The position numbers were made by a program, and so were the translations under genes. DNA of 18,642 bases from Pseudomonadota bacterium (GTDB lineage Bacteria; Myxococcota; Polyangia; Polyangiales; Polyangiaceae). Positions 15,604 through 18,642 of this stretch are shown here, one piece after another. The notes under the pieces are model-generated. The model saw only the letters and a program-made list of their open reading frames with translations, was not told the DNA's origin and did not search any database. Every line of letters starts with the position of its first letter. Positions within the stretch are counted from its first letter, which is position 1. The stretch spans positions 1 to 18,642 of the forward strand of contig JAEZYO010000638.1 in the NCBI GenBank assembly GCA_023419055.1. Direction: 5' to 3'.

Positions 15604-17453
15604 CGGGCACGGCGCTCCGCCTGGTGTCGCGCGTGATCGGCTTCGAGGCGCTCTTCTCGGCGCTGGCGAGCCTCGTCATCGTGGGCCTGTCGCAGCACCT
15701 CCTGCTCTTGTCCGGCAAGATCGCGCGCGAGGGCGCGTTCGCGCTCGGCGCCGGCGTCATGGGCGGCGGCGCCGTCGCCATGCTGCTCAGCTTGCCGTGG
15801 CTCCGGCGGCACCGCTTCCTGCTTCGGGCGCTGGCGGTGGGCTCGCGCGCGGTCGACACCTACGAGCTCTACGAGCTCAGCGACGAGCCGCGCCGGCTGA
15901 TCACGCTCTGGACGCTGCTCTCGAGCGGCGGCGCCCTGCTCAGCGTGCCGCTCCGACCGAGCCGCATCGATTTCACGACCGGCGTGACCCTCAGCTTGCT
16001 CGGCATCGTGATCGTTTCCACCGCGGCGCTGCCGCTCTTCATGTTGCTGCGAGCCACCATCGGGCGCGCGCTCGAGCTCGCGCCCACGGACGTCATGCGC
16101 GAGGTGGTCGAGGACGCCGAGCGCTTCGGCCGCATCGAGAAGCGCGTCTCGCGGCGCATGATCTTCGCCGTCGCGACGCCCGTCGTCTTCCTCGCGGTCG
16201 GCTCCGCGCTCATCGTGAGCGCTCACCTCCGGCGCGCCGACGAGCGGAACCGCGAGGAGACCGCCCGCTCCTTCGCGCGCGCCGTGCTCGAGCCGCTGCC
16301 CGCGCCGGGCTCGCAGCGAGATCTGGACCGCGCGCTGCAGCGCGCGACCTTCCTCGGCTTCTCCGCGTACCTGACCGAGGTCCCCCAGGAGTACGAGCTC
16401 AGGCGCAGCAAGGAGGGCATCCTGATCGTGAGCACGCCGCTCGATCACGGCACCGCGACCGTGAGCTTCGCGAGCTCGCGCGTGGGCGTGCTCAGCACCT
16501 CGACCTTGCTCGTCGCGCTGCTCGCGATCGCCGCGGCGGCGGGGCTCGGCACGCTGCTCGGGGGCGCGCTCGGCGAAGACCTCCGCGACGCGACGCGCGA
16601 GATCCGCGAGCTCGGGACCGAGGCGGTGATGCGGGGCGGCAGCCGCGTGACCAAGACCGCGCGCTTTCGCATGGTGAGCGAGCTCGCTCAGGCGGTCGAG
16701 CGCCTCGCCGGACGCTTCCGCGTCTTCGCGAAGGCCCAGGAGCGCAGCATCTCGGCGCGTGAAGCCGCCTCGCGCATGCGCGGCCTCTTCTTCGCGAGCG
16801 TGAGCCACGACTTGAAGAGCCCCTTGAACGCGATCTTGGGCTTCACCGAGCTCGTGAAGAAGCACGAGGAGGTCACCGCCGGCCAGGCGGAGAGCCTCGG
16901 GCTCATCGAGCGCCGGGGGCGCGAGCTCCTCGCGCTCATCGAGACCATCCTCGACGCCGCGCGCGTGGAGGCGGGTCAGCTCACGTTGGTGCTCGAAGGG
17001 GTCCCGGTGTGGTCGCTCCTCGACGAGGCGGCGGCCAAGGCGCGCGATCTCGGCGGCGACGGAGACGTCCAGGTGCAGCTCGACGTCGCGCCCGACCTGC
17101 CGCGCGTGCGCATCGATCGCGTTCGCTTGTCGAGGGCGCTCGCGACCTTCATCGCGCAGGCGCTGCGCGCCGCTGAGGGCCCGATCGTCTACGTGAGCGC
17201 GCGCCGCGAAGGCTCGTTCGTCGAGGTCGAGGTCGAAGTTCCGAGCCAGCGCATGAGCCCGCAGAAGCTCGAGGCGTTGCTCGACCCGCACCTCGAGCCC
17301 GGCGCGACCGAGCACCGTGGTCTCGCGCTCGGTCTTCGTTTGGGCCGCAGCATCGTGGAGCTCCACGAGGGTTCGATCGAGGTCGGCCAGCGCGGCCGCA
17401 CCGGGACCTTCCGCTTGCGCTTGCCGGTGGACGGAATCACGCCGCGCGCCTAG
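15600..17453 (+). CDS. Membrane histidine-kinase-like protein with degenerate ATPase domain
   Basis: This 617-residue protein has about six hydrophobic segments (near 15-37, 47-67, 100-117, 128-151, 187-208, 299-323); a loop of about 90 residues (209-298) before the last helix is probably the sensor face. A HAMP-like stretch and then SHDLKSPLNAILGF (402-415) supply an intact phospho-acceptor His403. The ATPase domain is eroded. The N box reads LSRALATFIAQALRAAEG, with Gln520 where the magnesium-binding Asn should be, the DxGxG motif is missing (VEVEVPSQRMSP), and only a late glycine motif, GLALGLRLG (574-582), remains. It is therefore unlikely to bind ATP normally and may act as a phosphatase, a phosphorelay stop or a partner of the preceding kinase, which it overlaps by four bases. 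Codon use is like its neighbours, and no frameshift is seen, so it is maintained rather than decaying. Confidence 0.88.
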   Translation: MTGTALRLVSRVIGFEALFSALASLVIVGLSQHLLLLSGKIAREGAFALGAGVMGGGAVAMLLSLPWLRRHRFLLRALAVGSRAVDTYELYELSDEPRRLITLWTLLSSGGALLSVPLRPSRIDFTTGVTLSLLGIVIVSTAALPLFMLLRATIGRALELAPTDVMREVVEDAERFGRIEKRVSRRMIFAVATPVVFLAVGSALIVSAHLRRADERNREETARSFARAVLEPLPAPGSQRDLDRALQRATFLGFSAYLTEVPQEYELRRSKEGILIVSTPLDHGTATVSFASSRVGVLSTSTLLVALLAIAAAAGLGTLLGGALGEDLRDATREIRELGTEAVMRGGSRVTKTARFRMVSELAQAVERLAGRFRVFAKAQERSISAREAASRMRGLFFASVSHDLKSPLNAILGFTELVKKHEEVTAGQAESLGLIERRGRELLALIETILDAARVEAGQLTLVLEGVPVWSLLDEAAAKARDLGGDGDVQVQLDVAPDLPRVRIDRVRLSRALATFIAQALRAAEGPIVYVSARREGSFVEVEVEVPSQRMSPQKLEALLDPHLEPGATEHRGLALGLRLGRSIVELHEGSIEVGQRGRTGTFRLRLPVDGITPRA

Positions 17454-17465
17454 AGTCCTCGCCAG

Positions 17466-18563
17466 ATGGGCAAGCGAGCGAACCCAGAGCGGCGATCGTC
17501 CAAGCGAACGTCGAGCGACGACTCCGATCTCGAGTCGGCGGCGCCGGAGCGCGCGATCGCGGGCTCCGCGGGCAGTGAAGACGAACGCTACGACCGCGTC
17601 TTTCGCCCGCAGTCACTGTCCGAGTTCGTGGGCCAGTCCAAGCACAAGGAGAACCTGCGCGTCTACGTGGAGGCCGCTCGGCGCCGCGGGGAACCGCTGG
17701 ATCACATCCTCTTGTGCGGTCCGCCCGGTCTCGGAAAGACCACGCTGGCCCACATCCTCGCCAAAGAGATGGGCACCACGCTCTCGATCACGAGCGGGCC
17801 CGCGGTAGAGCACAAGGGCATGCTGACGGGCATGCTGACGCGGCTCGGGCGAAGCGACATCCTGTTCATCGACGAGATCCACCGCCTGAGCGCGCCGGTG
17901 GAGGAGGCGCTCTACCCCGCCATCGAGGACTTTCGCATCGACGTGACGGTGGGGGACGGCGCGTTCGCGGAGAGCATCGCGCTCGACATTCAACCGTTCA
18001 CGCTCGTCGGCGCGACGACGCGCACCGGGCTCCTGACGAAGCCGCTCCAGGAGCGCTTCGGGGTCACGCTGCGGCTCGACTTCTACCCTGTCGAGGATCT
18101 CGAGCTCATCGTGCTCCGCAGCGCGAAGCTGCTCGGCATCGCCTGCGATCGCGACGGCGCTCGGGAGCTCGCCGCGCGCTCGCGCGGCACGCCGCGCGTG
18201 GCGAACCGCCTGGTGCGGCGCGTGCGGGATTTTGCGGAGGTCGAGGGCGACGGTCGCATCGACAGCCGCATCGTCGAGACGACCTGTCAGCGGCTCGGCA
18301 TCGACGGTTCCGGTCTCGACGAAATGGATCGGCGTTTGCTCACGATTTTGATCGAGCACTACGAGGGCGGGCCGGTAGGGGTCGAAACGCTCGCCGCGGC
18401 CATGGCGGAACCCCGCGACACCATCGAGGACGTTTACGAGCCGTACCTCTTGCAGCAGGGTTTTCTGGGGCGGACGCCGCGCGGCCGGGTGGCCACCAAG
18501 AAGGCCCACGAGCACCTCGGCTTTTCGAAGCCTGCCGGCTCGCGGCAGGGCAGCTTGTTTTGA
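17466..18563 (+). CDS. ruvB: Holliday junction branch migration helicase RuvB
   Basis: The 365-residue AAA+ motor drives branch migration with RuvA during recombinational repair. It contains FRPQSLSEFVGQ (46-57), Walker A GPPGLGKTT (85-93), SGPAVEHKGML (110-120), Walker B LFIDEIHR (133-140), sensor 1 GATTRTGLL (182-190), sensor 2 RGTPRVANRLVRRVRDFA (240-257) and the winged-helix end FLGRTPRGRVAT (333-344). The first 40 residues are an extra hydrophilic, Ser/Asp/Arg-rich tail ahead of the normal start of the family. The ATG at 17466 lies 12 bases after the stop of the second histidine kinase. ruvA and ruvC are not in the window, and the pairing with sensor genes is unusual. A small hairpin (CGCGC-GAAGA-GCGCG, 18564-18578) follows the stop. 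Confidence 0.97.
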   Translation: MGKRANPERRSSKRTSSDDSDLESAAPERAIAGSAGSEDERYDRVFRPQSLSEFVGQSKHKENLRVYVEAARRRGEPLDHILLCGPPGLGKTTLAHILAKEMGTTLSITSGPAVEHKGMLTGMLTRLGRSDILFIDEIHRLSAPVEEALYPAIEDFRIDVTVGDGAFAESIALDIQPFTLVGATTRTGLLTKPLQERFGVTLRLDFYPVEDLELIVLRSAKLLGIACDRDGARELAARSRGTPRVANRLVRRVRDFAEVEGDGRIDSRIVETTCQRLGIDGSGLDEMDRRLLTILIEHYEGGPVGVETLAAAMAEPRDTIEDVYEPYLLQQGFLGRTPRGRVATKKAHEHLGFSKPAGSRQGSLF

Positions 18564-18609
18564 CGCGCGAAGAGCGCGATGTGATCCTTCCTTTCTCAGG
18601 TATGTCGTG

Positions 18610-18642
18610 ATGACGGAGACCAACGTTCAGCCTCCCCTGTCC
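18610..18642 (+). CDS. Possible start of a further gene, cut by window edge
   Basis: An ATG at 18610 opens a frame of 11 codons (MTETNVQPPLS) to the window end. AGG at 18597-18599 is about 10 bases ahead. It follows ruvB by 46 bases on the same strand. Too little is present to name a product; it could equally be chance. Confidence 0.3.
   Translation, partial: MTETNVQPPLS

Noticed and set aside
18564..18578. Terminator after ruvB
   Set aside because: CGCGC-GAAGA-GCGCG is a short 5-bp stem without a following T run, and another gene may start 32 bases later.

Overview
This window is GC-rich, densely coded chromosome from what looks like a myxobacterium (Myxococcota, probably a Polyangia/Sorangium/Sandaracinus-type lineage). 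The clues are the very high third-position GC, a Ser/Thr protein kinase fused through one membrane helix to a propeller-like sensor, a CheA fused to a receiver domain, FHA-GGDEF and orphan sensor kinases sitting beside housekeeping genes. The assignment is inference from gene style; no taxonomic marker is present. I see no CRISPR array, insertion sequence, prophage gene or other sign of recent transfer.

Layout. Positions 1-507 (minus strand): the N-terminal part of a class A flavin monooxygenase, preceded by a complete tRNA-Thr(CGU) gene with a good sigma70-type promoter. Positions 633-4779 (plus): argJ, a small PDZ lipoprotein gene overlapping argJ by 20 bases, and a hybrid CheA-receiver kinase, apparently one transcription unit. 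Positions 4780-6290: metK with a compact, hairpin-rich leader and a strong intrinsic terminator. Positions 6354-7352: an NADPH-type short-chain dehydrogenase behind a sigma54-like promoter sequence. Positions 7371-8294 (minus): an FHA-GGDEF diguanylate cyclase. Positions 8375-10354 (minus): glnB-glnA, with a hairpin-rich 3' untranslated region closed by a probable terminator. Positions 10355-10898: a long non-coding stretch with nested inverted repeats and an 11-bp tandem repeat. Positions 10899-18563 (plus): a tightly packed run of a Ser/Thr kinase with a seven-repeat C-terminal domain, a GNAT acetyltransferase, two sensor histidine kinases (the second with a degenerate ATPase domain) and ruvB. 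A short start of another gene may follow at the right edge.

How it fits together. The metabolic genes (argJ, glnB, glnA, metK) cover arginine synthesis, nitrogen assimilation and the methyl-donor supply. Woven around them are at least five signalling proteins (CheA hybrid, diguanylate cyclase, Ser/Thr kinase, two histidine kinases) with no cognate response regulator gene, receptor or CheW visible in the window.

The most unusual signals are non-coding: the nested 7-bp and 11-bp inverted repeats at 10590-10740, the structured glnA 3' region (8443-8570 plus terminator), and a possible Shine-Dalgarno-sequestering pseudoknot in front of metK. Among proteins, the paired canonical/degenerate histidine kinases and the CheA with a His-less Hpt-like domain stand out. 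All structure calls were made by eye; no folding, homology search or covariation test was run.
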